Part shown: positions 46,722-56,968 of the stretch, one piece after another
How the letters are laid out: the number at the start of each line of letters is the position of its first letter
Position numbering within the stretch: position 1 is the first letter of the stretch
Assembly (NCBI RefSeq): GCF_000759445.1
Contig: NZ_JRMB01000001.1
Coordinates: 2,480,001-2,544,000, forward strand
Direction of reading: 5' to 3'
Source of the DNA: Pseudomonas lutea
Lineage (GTDB): Bacteria > Pseudomonadota > Gammaproteobacteria > Pseudomonadales > Pseudomonadaceae
Length of the DNA: 64,000 bases
Notes under the pieces: generated by a model
Databases searched by the model: none
What the model was told of the DNA's origin: nothing
The model's input: only the letters and a program-made list of their open reading frames with translations
Made by a program: the position numbers and the translations under genes

Positions 46722-47816
46722 TCAATCGTCGCTTACAGAGATGTCGGGCATGGGGGCGGATACCGATTCCTGCAGTACGATACGCGCGCCGACGTGGCGA
46801 GCGAGCTCCTGATACACCATCGCAATCTGACTTTCGGGCTCGGCCATCGCAGTGGGCTTGCCGCCATCGGCCTGCTCCCGGATCAGCATGGACAGGGGCA
46901 GCGATGCCAGCAGTTCGACGCCGTACTGAGTTGCCAGCTTCTCCCCACCGCCCTCGCCAAACAAATGCTCCGCATGCCCGCAATTGGAGCAGATGTGTAC
47001 CGCCATGTTTTCCACAACGCCCAACACCGGAATGTTGACCTTGCGGAACATCTCCACGCCTTTCTTCGCGTCCAGCAATGCGAGGTCCTGTGGGGTCGTT
47101 ACGATCACCGCGCCGGCAACCGGGACTTTCTGCGCCAGAGTCAGCTGAATATCGCCGGTACCAGGGGGCATATCGATCACCAGGTAATCCAGATCATTCC
47201 ACGCGGTCTGGGTCACCAGCTGAAGGAGGGCTCCGGAAACCATCGGCCCTCGCCAGACCATCGGGGTGTTGTCGTCGGTCAGAAACGCCATGGACATCAC
47301 TTCAATGCCGTGGGCTTCTATCGGGACGAACCACTTCTGGTCCTTGATCTTCGGGCGGGTGCCCTCGGCAATGCCGAACATGACCCCCTGACTGGGCCCG
47401 TAAATATCGGCGTCCAGAATACCGACACGAGCGCCCTCGCGAGACAGTGCCAAGGCAAGATTTGCCGCGGTCGTCGATTTACCAACGCCGCCTTTCCCCG
47501 AGGCCACGGCAACGATGTTCTTCACGTTGGCCAGGCCGGGAATTTGCCCTACTGCCTTGTGGGGCCGGATGACTGTCGTTATCTGCACGCTGGCCGATGC
47601 GACGCCATCCAGGCCCTCAATGGCCATCTGCAGCGTCTGCGCCCAGCCATTTTTGAACAGCGCTGCGGCATAGCCGAGCTCCAGATGCACGCTGACGCTG
47701 CCGCCGTCGATTTCGATAGCGCGCACACATCTCGCGCTGACAGGGTCCTGATTCAGATAAGGATCGGTGTACTGGCGAAGGACCGCTTCCACCGTTGCGC
47801 GATTGACTGCGCTCAT
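46722..47816 (-). CDS. apbC: Iron-sulfur cluster carrier protein ApbC (Mrp/NBP35)
   Basis: A 364-residue P-loop ATPase. The N-terminal MIP18-like (DUF59) domain covers about residues 1-90. The deviant Walker A GKGGVGKST is at about 107-115, and the cluster-binding CxxC is in CSNCGHAEHLFGEGGG. Switch motif LDADIYGPSQG is present. The ATG at 47816 is chosen since the frame's upstream extension has no family similarity. It transfers Fe-S clusters to apoproteins. It is divergent from metG, as in other Pseudomonas genomes. Confidence 0.95.
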   Translation of the reverse strand: MSAVNRATVEAVLRQYTDPYLNQDPVSARCVRAIEIDGGSVSVHLELGYAAALFKNGWAQTLQMAIEGLDGVASASVQITTVIRPHKAVGQIPGLANVKNIVAVASGKGGVGKSTTAANLALALSREGARVGILDADIYGPSQGVMFGIAEGTRPKIKDQKWFVPIEAHGIEVMSMAFLTDDNTPMVWRGPMVSGALLQLVTQTAWNDLDYLVIDMPPGTGDIQLTLAQKVPVAGAVIVTTPQDLALLDAKKGVEMFRKVNIPVLGVVENMAVHICSNCGHAEHLFGEGGGEKLATQYGVELLASLPLSMLIREQADGGKPTAMAEPESQIAMVYQELARHVGARIVLQESVSAPMPDISVSDD

Positions 47817-47997
47817 GGCTGACTCCCTAAAAAGACTGATAAAACAGGCGGCCATCCTACCTTGTCTGCCAGGCAAGAGCGCAATGAGCTGCCCTTTCAG
47901 GTTGATAGGCAGATTCCCACATGCTGCGCGGGATGAAAAAAAACGCTCAGGCCTTTATAGTGGCCGACCTCCGTTTCACTTCAAGTAGCCGAGCCCA

Positions 47998-50046
47998 ATG
48001 TCCGAGCCACGCAAGATTCTCGTCACCAGCGCCCTGCCCTATGCCAATGGTTCCATCCACCTGGGCCACATGCTCGAGTACATCCAGACCGACATGTGGG
48101 TGCGCTTTCAGAAGCACCGCGGCAATCAGTGCATCTATGTCTGCGCGGACGACGCTCATGGTTCGGCCATCATGCTGCGCGCCGAAAAAGAAGGCATCAC
48201 GCCAGAGCAACTGATCGCCAACGTGCAGGCCGAACACAGTGCCGACTTTGCCGACTTCCTGGTGGACTTCGACAATTTCCATTCGACCCACGCTGATGAA
48301 AACCGTGAACTGTCGAGCCTGATCTACACCCGTCTGCGCGACGCCGGCCACATCGCCACCCGTTCGGTAACCCAATATTTCGACCCGGAAAAGAAAATGT
48401 TCCTGGCCGACCGCTTCATTAAAGGCACCTGCCCCAAATGCGGCACGGAAGACCAGTACGGCGACAACTGCGAAAAATGCGGCGCCACCTACGCCCCGAC
48501 TGACCTTAAAGACCCCAAGTCTGCGATTTCCGGTGCGACCCCAGTGCTACGCGACTCGAAGCATTTCTTCTTCGACTTGCCTGCCTTTGACGCCATGCTC
48601 AAGAGCTGGACGCGCAGCGGCACACTGCAGGACGCCGTGGCCAACAAACTGTCCGAATGGCTGGACTCAGGCCTACAGCAGTGGGACATCTCACGCGATG
48701 CGCCTTACTTTGGCTTCGAAATACCCGATGAGCCAGGCAAGTATTTCTATGTATGGCTGGATGCTCCAATTGGCTACATGGCGAGCTTCAAGAACCTCTG
48801 CGCGCGCCGACCGGAGCTGGATTTCGACGCATTCTGGCGCAAGGACTCGACCACCGAGCTCTATCACTTCATCGGCAAGGACATCGTCAATTTTCACGCG
48901 CTGTTCTGGCCGGCCATGCTCGAAGGCTCAGGGTTCCGCAAGCCGACCGGCATCAACGTCCACGGCTACCTGACAGTCAACGGTCAGAAGATGTCGAAAT
49001 CGAGGGGCACCTTCATCAAGGCGCGCACGTACCTTGAGCATCTGTCCCCGGAATACCTGCGCTACTACTACGCAGCCAAACTGGGCCGTGGCGTCGACGA
49101 TCTGGACCTGAACCTTGAAGACTTCGTGCAGAAGGTCAACTCCGACCTGATCGGCAAAGTGGTGAATATCGCCAGCCGCTGCGCGGGCTTCATCCAGAAA
49201 GGCAACGCCGGGCTGCTGGTAGCCGGAAATGCAGCGCCCGAATTGACCGACGCTTTCCATGCAGCAGCGCCGAGCATTGCCGAAGCCTACGAGGCCCGCG
49301 ACTTCGCCCGGGCAATGCGGGAAATCATGGCGCTGGCCGACCGCGCAAACGCCTGGATCGCCGACAAGGCGCCGTGGTCGCTCGCCAAGCAGGAAGGCAA
49401 ACATGACGAGGTTCAGGCGATCTGCGCTCTGGGCATCAACCTGTTCCGTCAGTTGGTGATCTTCCTCAAGCCGGTACTGCCGAACCTTGCAGCCGACGCC
49501 GAGCTGTTTCTTAACGTGGCGCCATTGAACTGGGACGATCACCAGACCCTGTTGAGCGATCATCAGCTCAACCCGTTCCAGCCGTTGATGACACGTATAG
49601 ACCCTGCCAAGGTGGAAGCCATGACCGACGCATCGAAGGAAGACCTCGCCGCCAGCGCCACTGACACGGGCGCCGCCCCACAGGGCAATGGAGAACTTGC
49701 GAAAGATCCGCTCTCCCCGGAGATCGATTTCGACGCCTTTGCAGCCATCGACCTGCGCGTCGCGCTGATCGAGAAGGCCGAGCATGTAGAGGGAGCCGAC
49801 AAGTTGCTGCGTCTGACTCTGGATATCGGTGACGAGAAGCGCAACGTGTTCTCCGGTATCAAGAGCGCCTACCCCAACCCAGCCGAGCTGGAAGGGCGTA
49901 TGACGATGATGATCGCCAACCTGAAACCGCGGAAAATGCGCTTCGGCATTTCCGAAGGCATGGTCATGGCGGCAGGCCCCGGCGGCGAAGAAATCTACCT
50001 GCTGAGCCCCGACAGCGGTGCCAAACCCGGTCAGCGCATCAAATAA
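47998..50046 (+). CDS. metG: Methionine-tRNA ligase
   Basis: A 682-residue class I synthetase. The HIGH-like motif is in [14 protein letters not shown], the KMSKS loop is [10 protein letters not shown] and the zinc knuckle is [20 protein letters not shown]-terminal EMAP-like tRNA-binding domain follows ([20 protein letters not shown] and [11 protein letters not shown]). This is the full-length dimeric type. ATG 47998 is the family start. Confidence 0.97.
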   Translation: MSEPRKILVTSALPYANGSIHLGHMLEYIQTDMWVRFQKHRGNQCIYVCADDAHGSAIMLRAEKEGITPEQLIANVQAEHSADFADFLVDFDNFHSTHADENRELSSLIYTRLRDAGHIATRSVTQYFDPEKKMFLADRFIKGTCPKCGTEDQYGDNCEKCGATYAPTDLKDPKSAISGATPVLRDSKHFFFDLPAFDAMLKSWTRSGTLQDAVANKLSEWLDSGLQQWDISRDAPYFGFEIPDEPGKYFYVWLDAPIGYMASFKNLCARRPELDFDAFWRKDSTTELYHFIGKDIVNFHALFWPAMLEGSGFRKPTGINVHGYLTVNGQKMSKSRGTFIKARTYLEHLSPEYLRYYYAAKLGRGVDDLDLNLEDFVQKVNSDLIGKVVNIASRCAGFIQKGNAGLLVAGNAAPELTDAFHAAAPSIAEAYEARDFARAMREIMALADRANAWIADKAPWSLAKQEGKHDEVQAICALGINLFRQLVIFLKPVLPNLAADAELFLNVAPLNWDDHQTLLSDHQLNPFQPLMTRIDPAKVEAMTDASKEDLAASATDTGAAPQGNGELAKDPLSPEIDFDAFAAIDLRVALIEKAEHVEGADKLLRLTLDIGDEKRNVFSGIKSAYPNPAELEGRMTMMIANLKPRKMRFGISEGMVMAAGPGGEEIYLLSPDSGAKPGQRIK

Positions 50047-50110
50047 TCCTGTCTTTGGTTACCCCTGAACGTAGTCGACGGCCCGCTGGGGTCGTCGACC
50101 TGGTCCGAGC

Positions 50111-50959
50111 ATGAGCCTGATTCAGCGCATCGACGCCCTGCTCCCGCAAACCCAATGCGGGAAATGCGGCCACCCAGGCTGCAAGCCGTACGCCGAAGGC
50201 ATTGCCCAAGGCGAAGCCATCAACAAATGTCCGCCCGGTGGCCACGAGACCATCGCCGCACTGGCTCGCCTGCTGGATGTGCCTGTGCTGCAGCTGGATC
50301 TGGCACGTGGCAGCGCACCGTCGCAGGTCGCGTTCATTCGCGAAGCGGAATGTATCGGGTGCACCAAGTGCATACAGGCCTGTCCGGTGGACGCCATCAT
50401 GGGTGCCGCCAAGCTGATGCATACTGTCATCGTTCAGGAATGCACCGGCTGTGACCTGTGCGTAGCCCCCTGCCCGGTCGATTGCATTGATCTGCTGCCA
50501 TTGTCGGCAACCTCCGTGTCGCTCACTGGCGACAGTGCCGAAGGTCACGGGCAACGTGCCGCCAGGGACGTCAGACGAAATCGCGCGCGACAGCGCTACG
50601 AGGCTCGTACCGCTCGCCTGCATCGCCAGGATCAGCATCGCCAGGCCGAGCGTCAGGCGCGACTGCAAAGGACCGCAGTGCCTGTCGCTACGCAACCGGG
50701 ACCTGCACAGGCGGCCCTTGAGCGCATACGCGCGAAGCCAAAGACGGGCGGCGATGCTGCTCTGAAACAGGCTCGCGCGCAGGTCGCCATGAGCAGGGCT
50801 CAATTGCTGAAGTCGCTGAAAGCTTTCGGTCATCCACCCATCGCCGAACAAGCCGCACAGCTCGTGCAACTGCAACGCGGACTTGAAGAAGCGGAATACG
50901 CCTTGGCGCAACTGCAAAGCCAGACCGCTGTGCCGGCTCAGGAACCGCCTACTCCATGA
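50111..50959 (+). CDS. rsxB: RsxB/RnfB-like ferredoxin subunit, orphan and without membrane anchor
   Basis: A 282-residue protein. The N-terminal four-cysteine site is [20 protein letters not shown], with a further Cys in NKCPPGG. Two 4Fe-4S ferredoxin motifs follow, [15 protein letters not shown] and [15 protein letters not shown] (about residues 80-125). After about residue 130 there is a 150-residue Arg/Ala/Gln-rich helical extension. The N-terminal membrane helix of E. coli RsxB is absent, and no in-frame sequence upstream could code it. No other rsx/rnf gene is near. It overlaps nth by 4 bp, a common pairing. The electron partner is unclear. Confidence 0.88.
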   Translation: MSLIQRIDALLPQTQCGKCGHPGCKPYAEGIAQGEAINKCPPGGHETIAALARLLDVPVLQLDLARGSAPSQVAFIREAECIGCTKCIQACPVDAIMGAAKLMHTVIVQECTGCDLCVAPCPVDCIDLLPLSATSVSLTGDSAEGHGQRAARDVRRNRARQRYEARTARLHRQDQHRQAERQARLQRTAVPVATQPGPAQAALERIRAKPKTGGDAALKQARAQVAMSRAQLLKSLKAFGHPPIAEQAAQLVQLQRGLEEAEYALAQLQSQTAVPAQEPPTP

Positions 50960-51594
50960 ATGCAACAAAACGCCTTGAGATCTTCCGCCGCCTGCACGAA
51001 GACAACCCCGACCCCAAAACCGAACTGGCCTATACCACGCCTTTCGAGTTGCTGATCGCTGTCATTCTCTCAGCCCAGGCCACTGACGTCAGCGTCAACA
51101 AGGCTACGGCCCGGCTGTACCCGGTCGCCAATACGCCTCAGGCCATCTATGCGCTGGGGGTTGAAGGGCTGTCTTCCTACATAAGGACGATCGGTCTTTA
51201 CAACAGCAAGGCACGCAACGTGATTGAGACGTGCCGCCTGTTGGTTGAATTGCACGGGGGTGAGGTGCCGCAGACCCGCGAAGCGCTCGAAGCCCTGCCC
51301 GGCGTGGGCCGCAAGACCGCAAACGTCGTGTTGAATACGGCGTTTCGCCAGTTGGCAATGGCCGTCGATACGCACATCTTCCGAGTCAGCAACCGCACCG
51401 GGATCGCACCGGGGAAGAACGTGGTGGAAGTGGAGCACAAATTGATGAAATTCGTGCCCAAAGATTACCTGCTTGATGCGCATCACTGGCTGATTCTGCA
51501 CGGCCGTTACGTCTGTATAGCGCGCAAGCCAAGGTGTGGCAGCTGCCGTATCGAAGACTTGTGCGAGTACAAGGCAAAGACCTCGGACGATTGA
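50956..51594 (+). CDS. nth: Endonuclease III
   Basis: A 212-residue base-excision repair glycosylase/AP lyase. The helix-hairpin-helix is in [17 protein letters not shown] (Lys nucleophile), the catalytic Asp in [14 protein letters not shown], and the 4Fe-4S cluster motif is [17 protein letters not shown] (C-x6-C-x2-C-x5-C). It starts in the ATGA overlap with rsxB. The length is normal. Confidence 0.96.
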   Translation: MNATKRLEIFRRLHEDNPDPKTELAYTTPFELLIAVILSAQATDVSVNKATARLYPVANTPQAIYALGVEGLSSYIRTIGLYNSKARNVIETCRLLVELHGGEVPQTREALEALPGVGRKTANVVLNTAFRQLAMAVDTHIFRVSNRTGIAPGKNVVEVEHKLMKFVPKDYLLDAHHWLILHGRYVCIARKPRCGSCRIEDLCEYKAKTSDD

Positions 51595-51699
51595 TCAATA
51601 GCGCCATAGGCCCGTGATCGATTAAAAAAATCTTTTTTACCCGCTCCGGGTTTGTCGCTATAAGAGGCGCCAACGACCGTTCACGCCTGGGGCAGATTC

Positions 51700-51882
51700 A
51701 TGAGCGATGAAAAAGACACAATCGAGGTTGACGACGACTTCGTCGTAGAGGAACCGGATGAAACGCCGCCCGTCCCGGTTGAAACCGCCAAAACCAACCT
51801 CAGCAAGCGCCGAACCATTGATAACCTGCTGGAAGAACGCCGCTTGCAACGGCAGTTGGCGGATTACGATTTCGACCTCTGA
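51700..51882 (+). CDS. PA3496-type small acidic protein (putative envelope integrity)
   Basis: A 60-residue protein: acidic N-terminal half (MSDEKDTIEVDDDFVVEEPD), a Pro segment, then a basic C-terminal helix (SKRRTIDNLLEERRLQRQLA) ending DYDFDL. It matches the PA3496-type family found next to nth in Pseudomonas. The role is not established; the family name suggests the envelope. Confidence 0.85.
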   Translation: MSDEKDTIEVDDDFVVEEPDETPPVPVETAKTNLSKRRTIDNLLEERRLQRQLADYDFDL

Positions 51883-51987
51883 GTGACGTCTGCGACGGCT
51901 TGCCTGACGGCCTCTCAACCCGAAGAGGCCGGCGTTGCAGGCGCAGACCGATTGGACCGCTGCGCAACCTGTCGCGCGCCCCTGTCA

Positions 51988-52614
51988 TCACACCAGCCCG
52001 TTGCGTTGAGCAAGCTCGATGAGGTCGACCAGAGAGTGGGCATTGAGCTTCAGCAACAAACGCGTTTTGTAGGTGCTGACGGTCTTGTTGCTCAGAAACA
52101 TCCCGTCGGCGATTTCCTTATTGGTCTTTCCACGCGCCAGCTGCTGTAACACCATCATCTCGCGGCCCGACAAGCGATCGACCATCTCCGCTTCACTGGC
52201 GTTGCCAAGACTGGAGCGCACGGTATGCAGCGCCTGATTCGGAAAATAGCTGTAGCCCGAGAGCACGGCCTTGATGGCGCTGAGCAACTCGGTGAGATCC
52301 TGCTGTTTGCAGACGTAGCCTGCGGCACCGGCCTGCATGCAGCGCATTGAAAAATGCCCGGGCGCCTGTGAGGTGAGTATCAGCACCTTGAACGCCAGTG
52401 TCATTGCCGACAATCGGGCGATGACCTCAAGACCGTCGAGTTTGGGAATGCCGATGTCCAGAATGACAATATCCGGCAAATGCTCGCGCGCCAACTGCAG
52501 CGCATCCACGCCGTTATCCGTCTCGGCAATGACTTCGTAGCCATGACGTTCCATCAACATGCGTACGGCGAGCCTAATGACAGGGTGATCATCCACGATC
52601 AACACTTTATTCAT
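51988..52614 (-). CDS. NarL/FixJ family response regulator
   Basis: A 208-residue two-component regulator. The receiver domain (about residues 1-115) has the acidic pair in LIVDDHPVIR, the phospho-acceptor Asp in IVILDIGIPKLDG, and the Thr/Ser and Lys switch residues in LTSQAPGHFS and GYVCKQQDL. The LuxR-type HTH (about 145-205) is complete: LSGREMMVLQQLARGKTNKE and VSTYKTRLLLKL. The ATG at 52614 starts the family sequence MNKVLIVDDHP. No sensor kinase is nearby, so its partner is elsewhere. Confidence 0.9.
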   Translation of the reverse strand: MNKVLIVDDHPVIRLAVRMLMERHGYEVIAETDNGVDALQLAREHLPDIVILDIGIPKLDGLEVIARLSAMTLAFKVLILTSQAPGHFSMRCMQAGAAGYVCKQQDLTELLSAIKAVLSGYSYFPNQALHTVRSSLGNASEAEMVDRLSGREMMVLQQLARGKTNKEIADGMFLSNKTVSTYKTRLLLKLNAHSLVDLIELAQRNGLV

Positions 52615-53764
52615 GAGCAGTCCATTCTTCGCTGTTCGAATTTTCAGAGCCCGCACAATAGCTTAGTCGTTTAGTGCTTTGCATGGCGCTCCTCCCTGCA
52701 GACTGGCAGGCAAAGACCTTTCTCACTCAACCAACAGAAAAATCCTACAAAACCTGCCCTATCCGCGCTATTTATGACGATGATCAATTGTTCCTCAGTA
52801 CCTGACAGCATTATTCCTGAGATCGCAAGTGGTAATTTGTTTTAAAGCCTGAAGACGCCATACATGTCCGAGTATATGAGGCGTGTCGGAAGCTGGTCAG
52901 TCCTGGGTACCTCTGATGGAAAACCCGTGACAGTGCAAAGCGTCCCTGGCGCCCTTTCTCATGAAAGACGCGGCCGCCTTTTTGAGGAAGGGCATGACGC
53001 GTTCTGCCACGGCGCATCGGCGCTGTGTGTGTGTGTGTGTGTGTGTGTGGTAGCGCCTCAGCATATGCCCATCTCGGCGGGCCGCCAGCAAACAAAAATC
53101 AGAAAGTATTGCAGAGCAGGCCTGTAACTGTGACACGCACACACTTGGTACAAATAGACTGGCCCTGTGGACGTGTTCTATTACATATCGAGCACTCGAA
53201 ATAACCTACAGAGGCCTCAGAAATTTCCCAACACACAAACGCAACTTTCAACACTCTCCGTGAATTGAATACCCCTCTCTATCTCGAATGACCATCTTCC
53301 GGGATCCGTCCAGCAGAACACCAGCCGAAGAACAACCAAGGCCTCATAACGTATGAAGTTTAAATACAGGGCGGGTCCGCCACTCACGTAATAGCAACCC
53401 GACAATAACATCCAGCATTTTTTTGCGTTTCCAGAAAAATACTACATAACTAACGGACTGATATTACCGCCCAATAGTTTTCGGACAGATATAAAAAAAC
53501 AAACTCGTTATTTTTTGGCTTTTTACTTGCCAAACCTATTACCAGTCGTTGCTTTTTGGGCATCCATATAGCGCAACCCTTATTAGTTCCTGACGCTCAT
53601 CGCAATAACCCTATATGCGGATATAAGGCAGGCGTACTTGAAGCAGCGATGTGCGCGCACATTTTATCCGCATGAAGACATCATCCAACGTTTAAACGCT
53701 CTTGCGGGCCACGCTGTGCCCGCCTGCAGATTTGTTTAGATCGGTGCATTCAAAGGAACCCACC
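52615..53764. other. 1.15-kb gene-poor, AT-richer stretch
   Basis: No coding frame here is convincing: the short frames at 52811-53142 pass through the TG tract, and a 64-codon frame at 53217-53411 has no ribosome site. Composition is visibly lower in GC from about 53,100 to 53,700 than in the rest of the window, with several runs of A and T. It may hold an undetected small RNA, regulatory DNA for the gene at 53765, or remains of transferred DNA. Confidence 0.55.
53024..53049 (+). repeat. (TG)13 dinucleotide microsatellite
   Basis: Thirteen uninterrupted TG units. Such tracts are rare in bacterial genomes and slip easily during replication. Confidence 0.95.
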
Positions 53765-54313
53765 ATGACCAAGAAAATAAAATATTCCATCGACGTCAGC
53801 AGTGCCCCTGAAAAGCTCGCCGAGGCGGTCGAGCACTACGTGTCTCAAGGTGGCGTCATCAAGGTGATCGCCGAAGGAGAGTCGCGGGAGGCCGAGGCAT
53901 CAAGAACTGCCAGAGAGGCTGATCCCGAAGCCGAGCTATGCGCAAAGGTCGATCTGCTCAGAGGTCTGGTGGCAAAGGGCGCCGGCGTTGCTGCGCTGCA
54001 GTATTCGCTGCGGATGAACCAGAGGGAGATCAAGCGACTGGCGAGCGAAAACGGCCTCAAGATACGGTGTTGCCAGCCTGTTCGGCGGGCTCGCCCTAAT
54101 CGAACGAGAGGTGTGGCGACCCTGAACGATGCCACGGCCGGGCATGCCATGCATTATTCGGCGCTGGGCTATACCGTGCCTGAAATCGCGCAACTGTTAG
54201 GGCTGAGCGTGCGCGATGTATGGGACATCGGCAAAGCCTATCGATTCGAGTTTAAAACAACTTTGCAAAAAGACTCGGGTAACGCCAGCCAAGAGGACAA
54301 TCAGCCAACGTGA
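53765..54313 (+). CDS. Unrecognised protein with two putative HTH segments
   Basis: A 182-residue protein. Residues 1-38 are beta-like (KIKYSIDVSSAPEKLAEAVE, GGVIKVIAEGE). Residues about 62-97 read like a helix-turn-helix (LVAKGAGVAALQYSLRMNQR, EIKRLASENGLKI). A basic linker follows (RRARPNRTRG), then a second HTH-like segment at about 130-160 (MHYSALGYTVPEIAQLLGLS, VRDVWDIGKAYRF). It is probably DNA-binding. The ATG at 53765 follows AAGGAACCCACC. It lies beside the AT-richer stretch. I could not place it in a family. Confidence 0.6.
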   Translation: MTKKIKYSIDVSSAPEKLAEAVEHYVSQGGVIKVIAEGESREAEASRTAREADPEAELCAKVDLLRGLVAKGAGVAALQYSLRMNQREIKRLASENGLKIRCCQPVRRARPNRTRGVATLNDATAGHAMHYSALGYTVPEIAQLLGLSVRDVWDIGKAYRFEFKTTLQKDSGNASQEDNQPT

Positions 54314-54431
54314 TCGTATGAGAGGGATTCGGATGAAAGAGACGTTTGCTTTCGCAAGCCAGGAGGCTGGCGGTCGTTAGTCCAGCTGGGGCAGCTGGCA
54401 GGAGCAATTGATAGCGCTGGGAGGCGCGAGT

Positions 54432-54464
54432 AACACGTGCGGCCGCAAAGGGGCCGCACGTGTT
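54432..54464 (-). terminator. Strong hairpin downstream of argG
   Basis: Stem AACACGTGCGGCC / GGCCGCACGTGTT (13 bp) with a short loop, ending 12 bases past the argG stop. No T run follows on the minus strand, so it may act as a stabilising or Rho-linked 3' structure rather than a classic terminator. Confidence 0.55.
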
Positions 54465-54475
54465 CAGACCGGCAG

Positions 54476-55693
54476 TCAGAACAACTTGCGGTTCTTGTTT
54501 GCGGCGATGCGCATGCGCAATGCGTTGAGCTTGATGAAGCCCGCTGCGTCGGCCTGGTTGTAAGCGCCGCCGTCTTCTTCAAACGTCGCAATGTTGGCAT
54601 CGAACAGTGAATCGTCGGACTTGCGGCCGGTGACGATCACGTTGCCTTTATAGAGCTTCAGGCGCACAACGCCGTTTACATGCGCCTGAGAAGCATCGAT
54701 CATTTGCTGCAGCATAAGGCGCTCCGGACTCCACCAGTACCCGGTGTAGATCAGGCTGGCGTACTTGGGCATCAGCTCATCCTTGAGGTGAGCCACTTCG
54801 CGGTCCAGAGTGATCGACTCGATCGCCCGGTGAGCCCTGAGCATAATGGTGCCGCCCGGGGTTTCGTAGCAACCGCGCGACTTCATGCCGACGTAGCGGT
54901 TCTCGACGATATCCAGGCGACCGATGCCATGCTCGCCGCCGATGCGGTTGAGCGTCGCAAGTACAGTGGCAGGGGTCATCTCGACGCCGTCCAGCGCCAC
55001 GATATCGCCGTTGCGGTAGGTAAGCTCAAGGTACTGCGCTTTATCCGGCGCGTTTTCCGGCGAAACGGTCCACCGCCACATGTCTTCTTCGTGCTCGGTC
55101 CAGGTATCTTCCAGCACGCCGCCTTCATACGAGATGTGCAGCAGGTTGGCGTCCATCGAGTACGGAGATTTCTTTTTACCGTGGCGCTCGATTGGAATCG
55201 CGTGTTTCTCGGCGTAGTCCATCAGCTTCTCGCGTGACAGCAGGTCCCACTCGCGCCACGGTGCGATGACTTTCACGCCAGGCTTGAGCGCGTATGCACC
55301 CAGTTCGAAACGCACCTGGTCGTTCCCCTTGCCGGTGGCACCGTGGGAGATCGCATCGGCACCTGTTTCGTTGGCGATTTCGATGAGGCGTTTGGCGATG
55401 AGAGGACGGGCAATCGAAGTCCCCAGCAGGTATTCGCCTTCGTAGACGGTATTGGCGCGGAACATCGGGAAGACGAAGTCGCGTACGAACTCTTCGCGCA
55501 GGTCGTCGATGTAGATTTCCTTGACGCCCATGGCCTGAGCCTTGGCGCGCGCAGGCTCGACCTCTTCGCCCTGACCCAGGTCAGCGGTGAACGTCACCAC
55601 TTCGCAGTTGTACGTATCTTGTAGCCACTTGAGGATTACCGATGTATCCAGGCCACCGGAATACGCGAGAACTACCTTGTTTACGTCCGCCAT
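54476..55693 (-). CDS. argG: Argininosuccinate synthase
   Basis: A 405-residue enzyme joining citrulline and aspartate in arginine synthesis. The ATP-pyrophosphatase P-loop is [13 protein letters not shown] at residues 8-20. Typical are [15 protein letters not shown] (here as [15 protein letters not shown]), [19 protein letters not shown] and a complete C-terminus. Minus-strand monocistron followed by a strong hairpin. argF starts at the right end of the window, so two arginine genes lie within 10 kb. Confidence 0.97.
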   Translation of the reverse strand: MADVNKVVLAYSGGLDTSVILKWLQDTYNCEVVTFTADLGQGEEVEPARAKAQAMGVKEIYIDDLREEFVRDFVFPMFRANTVYEGEYLLGTSIARPLIAKRLIEIANETGADAISHGATGKGNDQVRFELGAYALKPGVKVIAPWREWDLLSREKLMDYAEKHAIPIERHGKKKSPYSMDANLLHISYEGGVLEDTWTEHEEDMWRWTVSPENAPDKAQYLELTYRNGDIVALDGVEMTPATVLATLNRIGGEHGIGRLDIVENRYVGMKSRGCYETPGGTIMLRAHRAIESITLDREVAHLKDELMPKYASLIYTGYWWSPERLMLQQMIDASQAHVNGVVRLKLYKGNVIVTGRKSDDSLFDANIATFEEDGGAYNQADAAGFIKLNALRMRIAANKNRKLF

Positions 55694-55823
55694 GCCATCA
55701 CTCCAACGCGTTGTACGGAAAACCGACGAGTCTACCGTTCACGCAGGGGAATTTACAGTGTCGCGACAGCTTCTGATGCCAAAGCGACAGATTCTGTCAG
55801 TCAAACGACCTGGGCAACCGTCA

Positions 55824-56825
55824 TCACAGGGGTTTTACTGGCGTGGCGTTCGCGGCCGTAACCGGCGCTGTCGCCGGGCCTGAGTTGGCAGCGGGTGCGG
55901 GCGATGGCGCCGGCACGGGGACAGGTGCAGGTGTGGCAGGCGCAGCGGCTGGCGGCACCGCAACAGGCTGCTGCGCCACTCGGTCCAGGTGAATATTGAC
56001 CCGCCGATTGCGCGCCCGATTGGCATTGTTGGTGTTCGGCGCCAATGGGTATTGCTCGCCGTGGAAGCGCAGGGTGATCTGCTCCTCGGGCACGCCCTGG
56101 GCTTTCAGATAGTCCATGACCGACAACGCGCGACGTCGTGACAGATCGCGGTTGGTCAGCCGGTTGCCGCTGTTATCGGAGTGGCCGTCGAGTTCGATGT
56201 GATTAACCGTCGGGTCCGCCTTCATATAAGCGAGGACGGTATCCAGCTTGCGTTTGGCGGACGCGTCCAGCTCGATGCCGCCACCCGGAAAGCCGATCTC
56301 TGATTGCCGCACCTGATCGAAATTCATCGGCAGCAACTTGGCCGTACACGCTTGAAAGTCGCCGTAAGCCTTGCTGAATTTGACTGGCAGAAGGCGAACT
56401 TCCATCGCGCCGCCACCATCACGCAATGCGTGACGAATGACCGGGCTGCGGCCTTCCATCAGTCCTGCAATCAAACGTGAGGCCTGGGCCTGATTGGTGT
56501 TGAACGGAATCTCGCCGTTGCCGACCTTTACCGCGCCAAGGTTGAGATCACTGCGCCCCGGCTGCCATGGCGCCGCAGCAGCAATCAAGGTTGCGGACCC
56601 GGACGCCAGACTGTAACCATTTGCCTTCAGCCGGAATGTCGACTGCTCGCCCGCGCGCCGCACGAACTCACCTGCACCGAAGTCGGTGATGGGCTGCGTC
56701 AGTCTGCATTCGAACAGGTCGCCTTCCACCTTCCACTCAATATTCTCCAGACGGGTCTGGAAAGTGAGCGCCATGGCCGGCAGGCTGGCAAACGCGCTGA
56801 GCAGGGCTAGATATCGCTGGCGCAC
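55824..56825 (-). CDS. motY: Flagellar motor T-ring protein MotY
   Basis: A 333-residue periplasmic protein. A signal peptide (YLALLSAFASLPAMA) is followed by the MotY N-terminal domain (LTFQTRLENIEWKVEGDLFE) that binds the stator. The OmpA-like peptidoglycan-binding domain is at about 195-300 (ELDGHSDNSGNRLTNRDLSR, ARNRRVNIHLD). The last 40 or so residues are a Pro/Ala-rich tail. The GTG at 56825 is preferred because GGAG lies at correct spacing and the signal peptide starts there; an ATG 10 codons upstream has no such site. It is followed by argG, as in P. aeruginosa. Confidence 0.9.
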   Translation of the reverse strand: MRQRYLALLSAFASLPAMALTFQTRLENIEWKVEGDLFECRLTQPITDFGAGEFVRRAGEQSTFRLKANGYSLASGSATLIAAAAPWQPGRSDLNLGAVKVGNGEIPFNTNQAQASRLIAGLMEGRSPVIRHALRDGGGAMEVRLLPVKFSKAYGDFQACTAKLLPMNFDQVRQSEIGFPGGGIELDASAKRKLDTVLAYMKADPTVNHIELDGHSDNSGNRLTNRDLSRRRALSVMDYLKAQGVPEEQITLRFHGEQYPLAPNTNNANRARNRRVNIHLDRVAQQPVAVPPAAAPATPAPVPVPAPSPAPAANSGPATAPVTAANATPVKPL

Positions 56826-56968
56826 GGGAGGCTCCACTAAATTCACGCATAACAAGATTTATGACTTACACGTGGCTATCGGTTAGTTCCTGCAAAACTT
56901 GATAGCGGGTGCCTGGAAGAGTCTTTTCCGGTAGCATTCCCGCGAGTTTGACCCGCCTGGAATTCCCA

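Noticed and set aside
52811..53142. Short frames with THTHTHT or VCVCVCV runs
   Set aside because: They are translations of the (TG)13 tract and lack ribosome sites.
53217..53411. 64-codon minus-strand frame beginning MLLSGC, lipoprotein-like at first sight
   Set aside because: There is no ribosome site, the would-be signal peptide is too short for export, and the context is non-coding.
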